From DASVBJ01 sp036375895 (GTDB lineage: Bacteria; Actinomycetota; Actinomycetes; JACCUZ01): a stretch of DNA of 21,339 nt. Each line of letters opens with the position of its first letter. The stretch's first letter is position 1. Below the pieces are notes generated by a model. The model had not been told where the DNA came from and did not search any database. It saw only the letters and a list, made by a program, of their open reading frames with translations. A program made the position numbers and the translations under genes. This document shows positions 1 through 8,785 of the stretch, piece after piece. The stretch is taken from the NCBI GenBank assembly GCA_036375895.1, contig DASVBJ010000323.1, positions 1 through 21,339 of the forward strand. Reading direction: 5' to 3'.

Positions 1-69
1 TGTCGTCTAGGCTTCCGACATGGACGGCTGCTCTAGTCAGGCGTGCCCCTCCGTCCGGGGTGGTACGCC

Positions 70-1392
70 GTGACCTCCACGCTCCTCAGCATCGGCCTGG
101 TCCTGCTGTTCATCGTGATCGGCGGCTTCTTCGCCGCCGCCGAGATCGCACTGGTCTCGCTGCGCGAGGCACAGGTCCGCTCGATCGCCCAGCGCGGTCG
201 GCGCGGGCAGCGGGTCGCGCGCCTGCACTCCGACCCCAACCGGTTCCTCGCGGCGGTGCAGGTCGGCGTGACGCTGGCCGGCTTCCTGTCCGCGGCGTTC
301 GGCGCCTCGACCCTCGCGGGGCAGCTGTCCCCGAGCCTGGAGGGCCTCGGGCTGCCGAAGGGCCTCGCCGAGGCGGTCGCGCTGGTGCTCATCACGTTCG
401 TCATCGCGTTCTGCTCGATCCTGCTGAGCGAGCTGGTGCCGAAGCGGCTGGCGCTGCAGCGGGCCGAGGGCACGTCGATGCTGCTGGCCGCCCCCATCGA
501 CGCGCTGGCGCGGCTGTCCCGCCCGCTGATCTGGCTGCTGTCCCGCTCGTCGGACGTGGTGCTGCGGCTGCTCGGCGGGGACCCGCACACCAAGCGTGAG
601 GCGATCTCGGAGGAGGAGCTGCGCGACATCGTCGCGGGCCACGAGACGCTCGGCCGTGAGGAGCGCCAGCTCATCGAGGACGTGTTCGAGGCCGGCGAGC
701 GGCAGCTGCACGAGGTGATGGTGCCCCGCACCGAGGTCGACTTCCTGGACGCCTCGACGCCGGTCTACAAGGCCGTCAAGCTCTCGGCCACCAACCCGCA
801 CTCCCGCTATCCCGTGGTCCGCGGCTCCCAGGACGAGGTCGTGGGCTTCGTGCACATCCGTGACCTGTTCGCCCCCGAGGTGGCCGGGCGGTCCGTGCGG
901 GTGGGTGAGATCGCCCGCGAGGTCAAGCTGATGCCGGGCACCAAGCACGTGCTGTCCGCGCTGTCGGAGATGCGGCGTGAGGGACATCACATGGCCATCG
1001 TCGTCGACGAGTACGGCGGCACCGACGGCATCGTGACGCTCGAGGACCTCATGGAAGAGGTCATCGGCGAGATCCGCGACGAGTACGACCGGCCCGAGGA
1101 GCAGGCGCGGCCGCTGCGCGGCGGCGACATCGAGGTGGACGGGTTGCTCAACCTCGAGGACTTCCGCGACCGCACCGGCCTCGAGCTGCCCGAGGGCCCG
1201 TACGAGACGGTGGCCGGCTTCGTCATCAACGAGCTCGGCCGGCTGCCCCAGCTGCAGGAGAGCGTCGAGACGCTGGGCCACCGTTTCACCGTCACCGAGC
1301 TCGACGGGCGCCGCGTGGCCAAGGTGCTGCTCAGCCGGCTGCCGGACCAGCAGGCGCCCGCCGAGCCCGCTCCGGTGGAGACCGAAGCCTGA
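70..1392 (+). CDS. CNNM/CBS-domain membrane protein (hemolysin C / CorC-like family)
   Basis: Integral membrane protein of the CNNM (DUF21) family, whose members are linked to magnesium or cobalt efflux; the substrate here is not shown by sequence. From the chosen start it has 440 residues. Residues 3-25 form a first hydrophobic span, and further spans lie near 100-127 and 135-165. A cytoplasmic pair of CBS domains covers about 216-340, with the family motifs EVMVPRTEVDF and MAIVVDEYGGTDGIVTLEDL. A CorC/HlyC transporter-associated domain lies at about 350-428, ending in a Pro/Ala/Glu tail. GTG at 70 is preferred over the in-frame GTG at 43 because GGGGTGG sits about 8 bases upstream and the protein then begins directly with its membrane span. 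It is the first gene of a same-strand run with trpS 20 bases downstream. Family assignment is secure; the ion specificity is not. Confidence 0.93.
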   Translation: MTSTLLSIGLVLLFIVIGGFFAAAEIALVSLREAQVRSIAQRGRRGQRVARLHSDPNRFLAAVQVGVTLAGFLSAAFGASTLAGQLSPSLEGLGLPKGLAEAVALVLITFVIAFCSILLSELVPKRLALQRAEGTSMLLAAPIDALARLSRPLIWLLSRSSDVVLRLLGGDPHTKREAISEEELRDIVAGHETLGREERQLIEDVFEAGERQLHEVMVPRTEVDFLDASTPVYKAVKLSATNPHSRYPVVRGSQDEVVGFVHIRDLFAPEVAGRSVRVGEIAREVKLMPGTKHVLSALSEMRREGHHMAIVVDEYGGTDGIVTLEDLMEEVIGEIRDEYDRPEEQARPLRGGDIEVDGLLNLEDFRDRTGLELPEGPYETVAGFVINELGRLPQLQESVETLGHRFTVTELDGRRVAKVLLSRLPDQQAPAEPAPVETEA

Positions 1393-1412
1393 CCTTCCGG
1401 GCGGCTGGCACA

Positions 1413-2468
1413 ATGGAGCGCGTGCCGCACGCCGCCTCGTCGTACCCGCCCACCGACCCCTCGGGCAGCCGTCCCCGCGTCCTCTCGGGCATGCAGCCCA
1501 CGGGCGACTCGCTGCACCTCGGCAACTACCTCGGTGCGCTGCGGCAGTGGGTGGCCCTGCAGGACGACCACGACGCCTTCTACTGCGTGGTCGACCTGCA
1601 CGCGATCACCGTGGAACAGGACCCGCGCGTCCTCCGGGCCCGCACGCGGATCACCGCGGCGCAGTACCTCGCGGCGGGCGTCGACCCTGCGCGCAGTGCG
1701 CTGTTCGTGCAGAGCCATGTGCCGGAGCACGCCCAGCTCGCCTGGGTGCTCGGCTGCCTCACCGGCTTCGGCGAGGCGAGCCGGATGACGCAGTTCAAGG
1801 ACAAGGCGTCCCGGGAGACGGCGGCCGGCGCCAGCGTCGGGCTCTTTACCTACCCGATCCTGCAGGCGGCCGACATCCTGCTGTACCAGGCCGACCGGGT
1901 CCCGGTCGGGGAGGACCAGCGCCAGCACCTCGAGCTCACCCGGGACCTGGCCCAGCGGTTCAACGGCCGCTACGGCGAGACGTTCGTCGTGCCGCAGCCG
2001 CACATCCTCCGGGAGACCGCCAAGATCCTCGACCTCCAGCAGGTAGACAAGCAGATGAGCAAGAGCCTCGGCGGGTCCGGGGTGGTCAACCTTCTCGACG
2101 AGCCCAAGGTGATCGAGAAGCGCATCAAGAGCGCCGTCACCGACACGGGTCGCGAGGTCGTGGCCGACCCGGAGAACAAGCCAGGGGTGACCAACCTCAT
2201 CACGATCCTGCGCGCCCTCACCGGTGAGCCGCTGGCGTCGGTCGAGGAGCGGTTCGAGGGCCGCGGCTACGGCGACCTGAAGAAAGAGGTCGCGGCCGCG
2301 GTGCTGGACCTTGTCGTGCCGTTCCAGGAGCGCGTGCACGGGTTCCTCGACGACCCGGCCGAGCTCGACGCCATTCTCGGACGAGGGGCGGCTCGCGCCC
2401 GCGAGGTGGCGTCCGTGACGCTCGCCAAGGCCTACGACCGGGTCGGCTTCCTGCCGGCCGTGCCCTGA
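1413..2468 (+). CDS. trpS: Tryptophanyl-tRNA synthetase
   Basis: Cytoplasmic class Ic aminoacyl-tRNA synthetase that charges tRNA-Trp. It has 351 residues, slightly longer than the usual 330-340 because of a Pro/Ser-rich N-terminal extension of about 22 residues. The HIGH-type motif appears as LHLGNYLGA (His35-Asn38), preceded by SGMQPTG. The KMSKS-type loop is DKQMSKSLGG (about 214-218); its first lysine is replaced by glutamine. The downstream KSAVTDTGREV and KPGVTNLITI segments are typical of bacterial TrpRS. ATG 1413 has no good Shine-Dalgarno sequence. GTG 1422 is an in-frame alternative, with CACAAT lying just before and partly overlapping the ATG, which could instead be a -10 box for a near-leaderless start. 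The neighbours lie 20 bases upstream and 12 bases downstream, suggesting co-transcription. Function is essentially certain, the start moderately so. Confidence 0.96.
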   Translation: MERVPHAASSYPPTDPSGSRPRVLSGMQPTGDSLHLGNYLGALRQWVALQDDHDAFYCVVDLHAITVEQDPRVLRARTRITAAQYLAAGVDPARSALFVQSHVPEHAQLAWVLGCLTGFGEASRMTQFKDKASRETAAGASVGLFTYPILQAADILLYQADRVPVGEDQRQHLELTRDLAQRFNGRYGETFVVPQPHILRETAKILDLQQVDKQMSKSLGGSGVVNLLDEPKVIEKRIKSAVTDTGREVVADPENKPGVTNLITILRALTGEPLASVEERFEGRGYGDLKKEVAAAVLDLVVPFQERVHGFLDDPAELDAILGRGAARAREVASVTLAKAYDRVGFLPAVP

Positions 2469-2480
2469 GGCCGCATCGTC

Positions 2481-3035
2481 GTGTCGAGGCGAACGATCGG
2501 TGTGGCGATCGCCATCCCCGAGCCGCACGGTGCCGAGCTGCAGGCATATCGCGAGTCCTACGGTGATCCGCTCGCTCGTGCCATTCCCAGCCACGTGACG
2601 CTGCTCCCGCCCACGACGGTCCACGACGACGAGCTGCCCGCGATCGAGGAGCACCTGCGCAAGGTGGCCCTGGCCGAGCAGCCGTTCGACCTGCACCTGC
2701 GCGGCACCGGCACGTTCCGGCCGGTGTCCCCGGTGGTCTTCGTCCAGCTGTCGCGGGGCATCGCCCACTGCGAGCGCGTCGAGGCGCAGGTCCGGTCCGG
2801 GCCGCTGGACAGGCAGCTGAGCTTCTACTACCACCCGCACGTCACGGTGGCCCACGACCTGCCCGAGCCGGTCCTCGACCGCGCGTACGGCGAGCTCGCG
2901 GACTATGAGGCGCAGTTCCAGGTCTGGGGCTTCAGCCTGTACGAACACGGGTCCGACGGCGTTTGGCGCCCGCAGAGGGACTTCCCCTTCGGCCAGCCGC
3001 TGCCTGGTCCGCACCCCGACTGCAGCTGCGTGTAA
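2481..3035 (+). CDS. 2'-5' RNA ligase family protein (2H phosphoesterase)
   Basis: Small cytoplasmic protein of the 2H phosphoesterase superfamily, which includes LigT/ThpR-type enzymes that open 2',3'-cyclic phosphates or join RNA ends through 2'-5' links. It has 184 residues, normal for the family. The two defining His-x-Thr motifs are both present: SHVTLLPP with His38/Thr40 and HPHVTVAH with His120/Thr122, so the active site looks intact. Proteins of this actinobacterial type often lie beside trpS and a YihY gene, as here. The GTG start is 12 bases after trpS, with GAGG overlapping the end of trpS about 10 bases upstream. The substrate cannot be read from sequence; cyclic phosphodiesterase activity is at least as likely as ligation. 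Confidence 0.88.
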   Translation: MSRRTIGVAIAIPEPHGAELQAYRESYGDPLARAIPSHVTLLPPTTVHDDELPAIEEHLRKVALAEQPFDLHLRGTGTFRPVSPVVFVQLSRGIAHCERVEAQVRSGPLDRQLSFYYHPHVTVAHDLPEPVLDRAYGELADYEAQFQVWGFSLYEHGSDGVWRPQRDFPFGQPLPGPHPDCSCV

Positions 3036-3064
3036 GGACCGCCCACCCGGGAAGGTTCCGGCCG

Positions 3065-4195
3065 ATGTCGCCGACCCGTCGCCCGTCGCCGGCGGCCCGC
3101 CTGCGTGACCGCGTGCGCCATCTGCGGGACCGACGGCCGGCCGTCGACCACGCCGTACGCGCCTACGACCGCCACAGCGCCGTGCTCGGGTCCCAGGTCG
3201 CGGCGGCGCTGACGTACTTCGGCTTCCTGTCGTTCTTCCCGCTGCTGGCGCTCGCGTTCTCCGTCGTCGGCTACGTCAGCGTGTTCTACCCCGGCGCGCA
3301 GGACTCGGTGATGCGGGTGGTCGAGGACGCCTTCCCGAGCCTCATCGGCACCGGCGAGGGCCAGATCGACGTGAACGACATCATCGCCGCCAAGCGGGGC
3401 GCCGGAGTCATCGGCGTGCTCGGCCTGCTCTACACCGGCTTCGGGTGGATCGACGCGCTGCGTGACGGCCTCCGGCGGGTCTTCGGCACCCTCGAGACGC
3501 GGCTGCCGTTCCTGCGCAAGAAGCTGGTCGACCTGGTGGTCCTGGTGCTGCTCGGCGTCGCGCTGCTGGCCTCGATCGTCGTGTCGAGCCTGGCGACCGC
3601 CGCCACGACACAGGCACTGGGATGGGTGGACCTCGCGGACTCCGCCGCCGCGGCCGTGCTGCTGAAGGTGCTCTCGGTGACCCTCGTGCTCGCGGCTGAC
3701 ACGGCGCTCTTCGCGATCCTGCTGTCACGGCTGTCCGGAGCGCACCTGCCGTGGCGGAAGGTGCGCTCGGGCGCCGTGCTGGCGGCCGTCTGCTTCGAGG
3801 TGCTCAAGCTGCTCGGCACCTTCCTCGTCGGCCGGACGACCACCAACCCGGTCTACGGCACCTTCGCGGTGGTCGTCGGACTGCTCGTGTGGATCAACCT
3901 GGTGTCCCGGCTCCTGGTGTTCGTGGCCGCCTGGACGGCCACCCAGCCGTACTCCCTGCTCCCCGGGGAGGGTCCACTCGCAGTGACCGGCCACAGCACG
4001 ACGCTGGCTGCCTCGACGGAGCCGGTGTCGGTGGTGGCGCCGGCCGGCCAGGGGACGGTGCCGGCGGGTCAGGCTGCGGCCGCGCCACGGCCGCGGCGGC
4101 GGTGGCGGTGGCGCGGTGCTGCGGTCGGGGCGGCGGCGGGGGCGGGTCTGGCCGCCGTCCTCACCCGGTCACGTCAGAGCGGCGGCAAGGAGTAG
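3065..4195 (+). CDS. YihY/virulence factor BrkB family membrane protein
   Basis: Polytopic inner-membrane protein of the YihY/BrkB family, once mislabelled ribonuclease BN; the molecular role is unsettled. It has 376 residues. A basic N-terminal region (1-35) precedes about six membrane spans, including QVAAALTYFGFLSFFPLLAL, the LGLLYTGFGWIDALRDGLRRVF segment that is well conserved in the family, and a late KLLGTFLVG...NPVYGTFAVVVGLLVWINLVSRLLVFVAAW block. The C-terminal tail is Ala/Pro-rich, then strongly basic (RPRRRWRWR), with a final short Gly/Ala hydrophobic stretch. ATG 3065 is chosen because GGGAAGG lies about 9 bases upstream; the frame is open further upstream into the preceding gene, but that part is shadow coding. 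It starts 29 bases after the 2H phosphoesterase gene. Its last 22 bases overlap the convergent carboxypeptidase gene. Confidence 0.9.
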   Translation: MSPTRRPSPAARLRDRVRHLRDRRPAVDHAVRAYDRHSAVLGSQVAAALTYFGFLSFFPLLALAFSVVGYVSVFYPGAQDSVMRVVEDAFPSLIGTGEGQIDVNDIIAAKRGAGVIGVLGLLYTGFGWIDALRDGLRRVFGTLETRLPFLRKKLVDLVVLVLLGVALLASIVVSSLATAATTQALGWVDLADSAAAAVLLKVLSVTLVLAADTALFAILLSRLSGAHLPWRKVRSGAVLAAVCFEVLKLLGTFLVGRTTTNPVYGTFAVVVGLLVWINLVSRLLVFVAAWTATQPYSLLPGEGPLAVTGHSTTLAASTEPVSVVAPAGQGTVPAGQAAAAPRPRRRWRWRGAAVGAAAGAGLAAVLTRSRQSGGKE

Positions 4196-5316
4196 CGCTG
4201 CCGGGGCCGCACGCGGCGCAGCACCAGCACCCGGGTGCGCATCGCCGCGAGGGCGCCGACGGCGGCCAGCAGCGGCCAGGCCCACAGCGGCACGCCGGCC
4301 GCGTGACCGGCCTGCCGCGGGGTGGCCGCGAGCGGCGGCCGGTGGGCGGCGGGGGCCGCCTGGGCGACCACCTTCGGCTGCTCGAGGGTGCCGACCGGGG
4401 TCACCGTCGCGGCGTTGGCGAACCCCCAGTCCAGCAGCGCCGCCGACTCCTTCCACGCCCTCGGCCCGGTGTGCATGACGGTCGCGATCAGGGTCCGCCC
4501 GTTGCGGGTCGCCGCCCCGGAGAAGGTCCCGCGGGCCAGCGTCGTCCAGCCCGTCTTGGTCCCGATGGCGCCGTGGTAGTTCATGAGCAGCTTGTTCTGC
4601 GTCCAGATCTGGAACGTCGGGCGGCGGTGGCCGGGAGGCACCGGCTTGCCGGGAAACGTCGAGTGCACGGTGCCGGCGTACGTCCGGAAGTCGTCGCGTG
4701 CCAGGCCCTCGCGTGCGAAGAGCGCGAGGTCGTACGCCGAGGTGTACTGGCCGTCCGCGTCGAGCCCGCTCGGGTTGACCACGTGGGTGTCGAGAGCGCC
4801 CAGCTCCTTGGCCTTGGCATTCATCAGCTCGACCGTCCGGGGCACGCCGCCGGCCGCGTTGGCGAGCGCGTTGGCGGCGTCGTTGCCGGAGATGAGGAAC
4901 ATGCCCTCGAACAGGTTCCGCACCGTGTAGGTGCCCTTGGGGACGACACCGACCTTGCTGCCCTCGACGTTGGCGTCGTCCCAGGTGGCGGTGTACTCGG
5001 TCGACGGGTCGAGCAGCGGCAGCAGGGTCACGGCCGTGAGCGTCTTGAGCGTGCTGGCCGGGCGGAGCCGTCCGTGCGGGTTGCGGGCCGCGAGGACCTC
5101 GCCGGTCGTGGCGTCGGCCAGCACGAACGACGCCGCCGACAACCGGGGCAGCGGCCGGGTGGCCTTGGACGCCTGCACCGCGACGCCATGGGTGGCGAGC
5201 AGCGGCCCGCCGACGGTCGTGGCTGCGGACGCGGGAAGACTGGCGACTGGGGCGAGCAGCCCCAGCGACACGGTGGCGGCTGCGACGACGCGCAGCGTCA
5301 AGGAGGGGGATGACAT
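4174..5316 (-). CDS. D-alanyl-D-alanine carboxypeptidase (peptidase S11, PBP5/DacC-like)
   Basis: Exported, membrane-anchored penicillin-binding protein that trims the terminal D-Ala of peptidoglycan stem peptides. It has 380 residues. An N-terminal signal peptide (about 1-31, cleavage near PASA) precedes the catalytic domain. All three active-site motifs are seen: SxxK as Ser88-Thr-Leu-Lys91 in RPASTLK, SxN as Ser143-Gly-Asn145, and KTG as Lys254-Thr-Gly256 in GTKTGWT. The Ala/Pro-rich stretch after the catalytic domain leads to a C-terminal membrane span (PLWAWPLLAAVGALAA) and a short basic cytoplasmic tail, replacing the amphipathic helix of enteric PBP5. ATG is at 5316-5314; the Shine-Dalgarno sequence is weak (GAGAA), and TATCCT in the upstream complement could be a -10 box. 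It is transcribed divergently from the mutase gene and convergently with the BrkB gene. Confidence 0.94.
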   Translation of the reverse strand: MSSPSLTLRVVAAATVSLGLLAPVASLPASAATTVGGPLLATHGVAVQASKATRPLPRLSAASFVLADATTGEVLAARNPHGRLRPASTLKTLTAVTLLPLLDPSTEYTATWDDANVEGSKVGVVPKGTYTVRNLFEGMFLISGNDAANALANAAGGVPRTVELMNAKAKELGALDTHVVNPSGLDADGQYTSAYDLALFAREGLARDDFRTYAGTVHSTFPGKPVPPGHRRPTFQIWTQNKLLMNYHGAIGTKTGWTTLARGTFSGAATRNGRTLIATVMHTGPRAWKESAALLDWGFANAATVTPVGTLEQPKVVAQAAPAAHRPPLAATPRQAGHAAGVPLWAWPLLAAVGALAAMRTRVLVLRRVRPRQRYSLPPL

Positions 5317-5420
5317 GGCGTTCTCAAGGATATCCGGCGATGGGTCATGAAACGTCGTACCTGAAGGTGATCGGTGGGTCCGTCATCCGACCTGAGCCGA
5401 TGTTGCCGCCGGCGGCTGGC

Positions 5421-5426
5421 TAGCAT
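5421..5426 (+). promoter_or_regulatory. Possible -10 element for the mutase gene
   Basis: TAGCAT matches the actinobacterial TANNNT -10 pattern and lies in the 153-base divergent region between the carboxypeptidase and mutase genes. Transcription would begin near 5433, leaving a leader that carries the GAGGAG ribosome site at about 5455-5460. I see no convincing -35 at normal spacing, so this is only a candidate. Confidence 0.3.
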
Positions 5427-5469
5427 CCGGCTGGACGGCCGTAGGAGCCCCCGCGAGGAGTTGACCCAC

Positions 5470-7050
<1,581 letters not shown>

Positions 7051-7092
7051 CCGCGTCCTGGCGACGACCCTGCGGTGATCGTTTTGGTGGAA

Positions 7093-7362
7093 ATGCCCGG
7101 TTCGGGTTATGACTGGGCCGTGCTTGCCTACGTCCTCCTCGCAGTCCTCGCCGTCGTCGTCATCGGCCTGCTGGCCTGGGGTTCCGGGAGGGGGACCGGG
7201 GGCGACGAGACCGACCGGTTCGACCGGGCCCGGGCGCTCACCCGCGAGTGGAGCCGCGGCGGTCAACCGCCCGCCGACGGGAAAGGCGGCACGGACGGCG
7301 GAGCCGGTAAGGACGAGCGCGGCGGAGCCGGTAAGGACGAGCGCGGCCGGTCCGGCCGCTGA
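7093..7362 (+). CDS. Small single-span membrane protein, unknown function
   Basis: I do not recognise this protein. From ATG 7093 it has 89 residues: a short N-terminus, one hydrophobic span (AVLAYVLLAVLAVVVIGLLAW), then a charged Gly/Arg/Asp-rich cytoplasmic tail ending in two copies of an eight-residue unit, GGAGKDER. The start is uncertain. In-frame GTG codons at 7075 and 7087 extend it slightly. GTG 7120 would begin inside the span and lies 6 bases after TATGAC (7108-7113), with TTGGTG 18 bases further upstream, a leaderless-type arrangement. Codon use and the clear membrane segment support it as real; similar tiny proteins often follow larger metabolic genes in actinomycetes. No function is claimed. 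Confidence 0.6.
   Translation: MPGSGYDWAVLAYVLLAVLAVVVIGLLAWGSGRGTGGDETDRFDRARALTREWSRGGQPPADGKGGTDGGAGKDERGGAGKDERGRSGR
7297..7344 (+). repeat. Perfect 24-base tandem duplication within a coding region
   Basis: Two adjacent identical 24-base units (7297-7320 and 7321-7344) encode the repeated peptide GGAGKDER in the tail of the small membrane protein. Zero divergence over 48 bases suggests recent duplication or slippage; the number of copies may vary between strains. Confidence 0.95.
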
Positions 7363-7390
7363 CGACGCAGGCGGTCGGCGACCCGGGCGG

Positions 7391-7396
7391 TAAGGT
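7391..7396 (+). promoter_or_regulatory. Candidate -10 box for a leaderless amidohydrolase transcript
   Basis: TAAGGT fits the TANNNT -10 consensus. It ends 7 bases before GTG 7404, the spacing at which transcription would start on the start codon. No Shine-Dalgarno sequence lies in front of the two tandem GTG codons, and no clear -35 is visible. Confidence 0.4.
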
Positions 7397-7403
7397 CGCG
7401 GTG

Positions 7404-8585
7404 GTGAGCACCGTCCCGCCCGACCTCGCTGCCCTCGTCAAGGCGTACGCCGACGAGCTCGTCGGCGTACGACGGGACCTGCACCTGCATCCCGAGCTGT
7501 CGTGGGCCGAGGTTCGCACGACCCGGGTGCTGCGTGACCGGCTCCTCGGGGCCGGCCTCGACCCGATCGTGCTGCCGACCGGCACCGGCCTGGTGTGCGA
7601 CATCGGCCCGGCCGGCCCCGCGGTGGCGCTGCGCGCAGACCTCGACGCGCTGCCCATCGCCGACAGCAAGGACGTGTCGTACGCCTCCACCGTGCCGGGC
7701 GTCTCCCACGCCTGCGGTCACGACGTGCACACCGCCGTGGTGCTGGGCGCCGGTCTGGTGCTCGCCGACCTGGCCCGGGAGGGTGCGCTGCCGGGGCGTG
7801 TCCGTCTGATCTTCCAGCCGGCCGAGGAGTCCGCGCGCAGCGGAGCGCTGGCGGTCATCGACGCGGGCGGGCTGCGCGACGTGGAGCGCATCTTCGCCCT
7901 GCACTGCGACCCCCGCAAGGACGTCGGTCAGGTCGGCGTCCGGACCGGTCCGATCACCGCCTCGGCCGACCAGCTCACGGTCCGGCTCTCCGGGGCGGGC
8001 GGGCACACCGCGCGCCCGCACCTGACCGGGGACCTCGTCTACGCCCTGGGGCGGGTGGTGACCGACCTCCCGGCCGCGATGTCACGGCGGGTCGACCCGC
8101 GCGCCTCGATGAGCGTGGTCTGGGGCCGGGTGAGCGCCGGCCGGGCAGCCAACGCCATCCCGCAGTCGGGCGAGGCGGAGGGCACCCTGCGCTGCCTCGA
8201 CCCGGAGGCGTGGCGGGATGCGCCCCAGCTCGTCGACGAGCTCGTGCAGGCGATCGTCGCGCCGTACGGCGTGACCGCCGAGGTGCGGTACGTGCGGGGT
8301 GTGCCACCGGTCGACAACGAGGCGAACAGCGTCGAGATCCTCTCCGCCGCCACCGTCGCGACCGAGGGTCAGGAGGCCCTCGTGTCGACCGAGCAGAGCC
8401 TGGGCGGCGAGGACTTCGCGTGGTACCTCGACAGCGCCCCGGGGGCGCTGGCCAGGCTCGGCGTACGGCATCCGGAGGAGCGCGGCACCCGCGACCTGCA
8501 CCAGGGGTTCTTCGACGTCGACGAGCGGGCGATTTCGGTGGGTGTGCGGGTGCTCGTCGCATCGGTTCTGCTTTCGCTCGCATGA
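7404..8585 (+). CDS. M20 family amidohydrolase / N-acyl amino acid hydrolase
   Basis: Zinc- or manganese-dependent hydrolase of the M20D (HipO/AbgB-like) family, which deacylates N-acyl amino acids or splits related amides in the cytoplasm; the substrate is unknown. From GTG 7404 it has 393 residues, the usual size. Expected metal and catalytic residues are present: Cys104 and His106 in HACGHDVHTA, Glu141/Glu142 in FQPAEES, His167 in ALHCDP, and the C-terminal DLHQGFF histidine. GGHTARPH marks the start of the lid/dimerisation domain and GGEDFAWY the return to the catalytic domain. GTG 7401 is immediately before and in frame; 7404 fits a leaderless start better. It stands between the small membrane protein and the nucleoside locus, about 200 bases from the latter, so a role in nucleoside metabolism is not implied. 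Confidence 0.92.
   Translation: MSTVPPDLAALVKAYADELVGVRRDLHLHPELSWAEVRTTRVLRDRLLGAGLDPIVLPTGTGLVCDIGPAGPAVALRADLDALPIADSKDVSYASTVPGVSHACGHDVHTAVVLGAGLVLADLAREGALPGRVRLIFQPAEESARSGALAVIDAGGLRDVERIFALHCDPRKDVGQVGVRTGPITASADQLTVRLSGAGGHTARPHLTGDLVYALGRVVTDLPAAMSRRVDPRASMSVVWGRVSAGRAANAIPQSGEAEGTLRCLDPEAWRDAPQLVDELVQAIVAPYGVTAEVRYVRGVPPVDNEANSVEILSAATVATEGQEALVSTEQSLGGEDFAWYLDSAPGALARLGVRHPEERGTRDLHQGFFDVDERAISVGVRVLVASVLLSLA
7444..7471 (+). repeat. Perfect 28-base palindrome in the amidohydrolase gene
   Basis: The two 14-base halves are exact reverse complements, centred on GAGCTC between 7457 and 7458. It lies about 40 bases into the coding region and encodes part of YADELVGVRR. As RNA it could fold into a strong stem with a tiny loop. 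Confidence 0.9.
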
Positions 8586-8590
8586 CGGTT

Positions 8591-8649
8591 TGGGGACCAT
8601 CGGCAGCCGGTGCTTGGAGACCTTCGACATAACGGTATGGAGACTTTCG
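8591..8649 (+). repeat. Three 12-base direct repeats upstream of the nucleoside transporter genes
   Basis: Three copies of TGGRGACYWTCG lie at 8591-8602, 8615-8626 and 8638-8649, spaced 24 and 23 bases apart: TGGGGACCATCG, TGGAGACCTTCG and TGGAGACTTTCG. They sit in the 200-base region between the amidohydrolase stop and the lipoprotein start. Even spacing of slightly more than two helical turns suggests binding sites for a regulator on one DNA face. No protein is assigned. Confidence 0.6.
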
Positions 8650-8705
8650 TCATCACTCTTGCGCGTCTTTCTCCGTCTATCCGCAGTGTGGCCGTCTCCG
8701 AGGAC

Positions 8706-8711
8706 TAGAGT
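8706..8711 (+). promoter_or_regulatory. Possible -10 element of the nucleoside uptake operon
   Basis: TAGAGT matches the actinobacterial TAGRRT-like -10 pattern, about 80 bases before the lipoprotein start and downstream of the three direct repeats. There is no good -35, which would suit a promoter needing an activator. TACAAA at 8750-8755 is an alternative -10. Confidence 0.3.
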
Positions 8712-8720
8712 TCGCTCGGC

Positions 8721-8740
8721 CGGCACCGGTCGGCACCGGT
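8721..8740 (+). repeat. Perfect 10-base tandem repeat in the transporter leader
   Basis: CGGCACCGGT occurs twice without a gap. Each unit contains the palindrome ACCGGT. The 10-base period places both on the same helical face, between the proposed -10 element and the ribosome site, as an operator might be placed. Confidence 0.6.
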
Positions 8741-8785
8741 CGTCACACATACAAATCCGGCCGGATGCACGGGAAGGAGACACCC

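Noticed and set aside
1..69. Promoter for the first gene (TAGGCT at 8-13 or TCTAGT near 31)
   Set aside because: Only -10-like fragments are visible, with no -35, and the upstream context is cut by the window edge.
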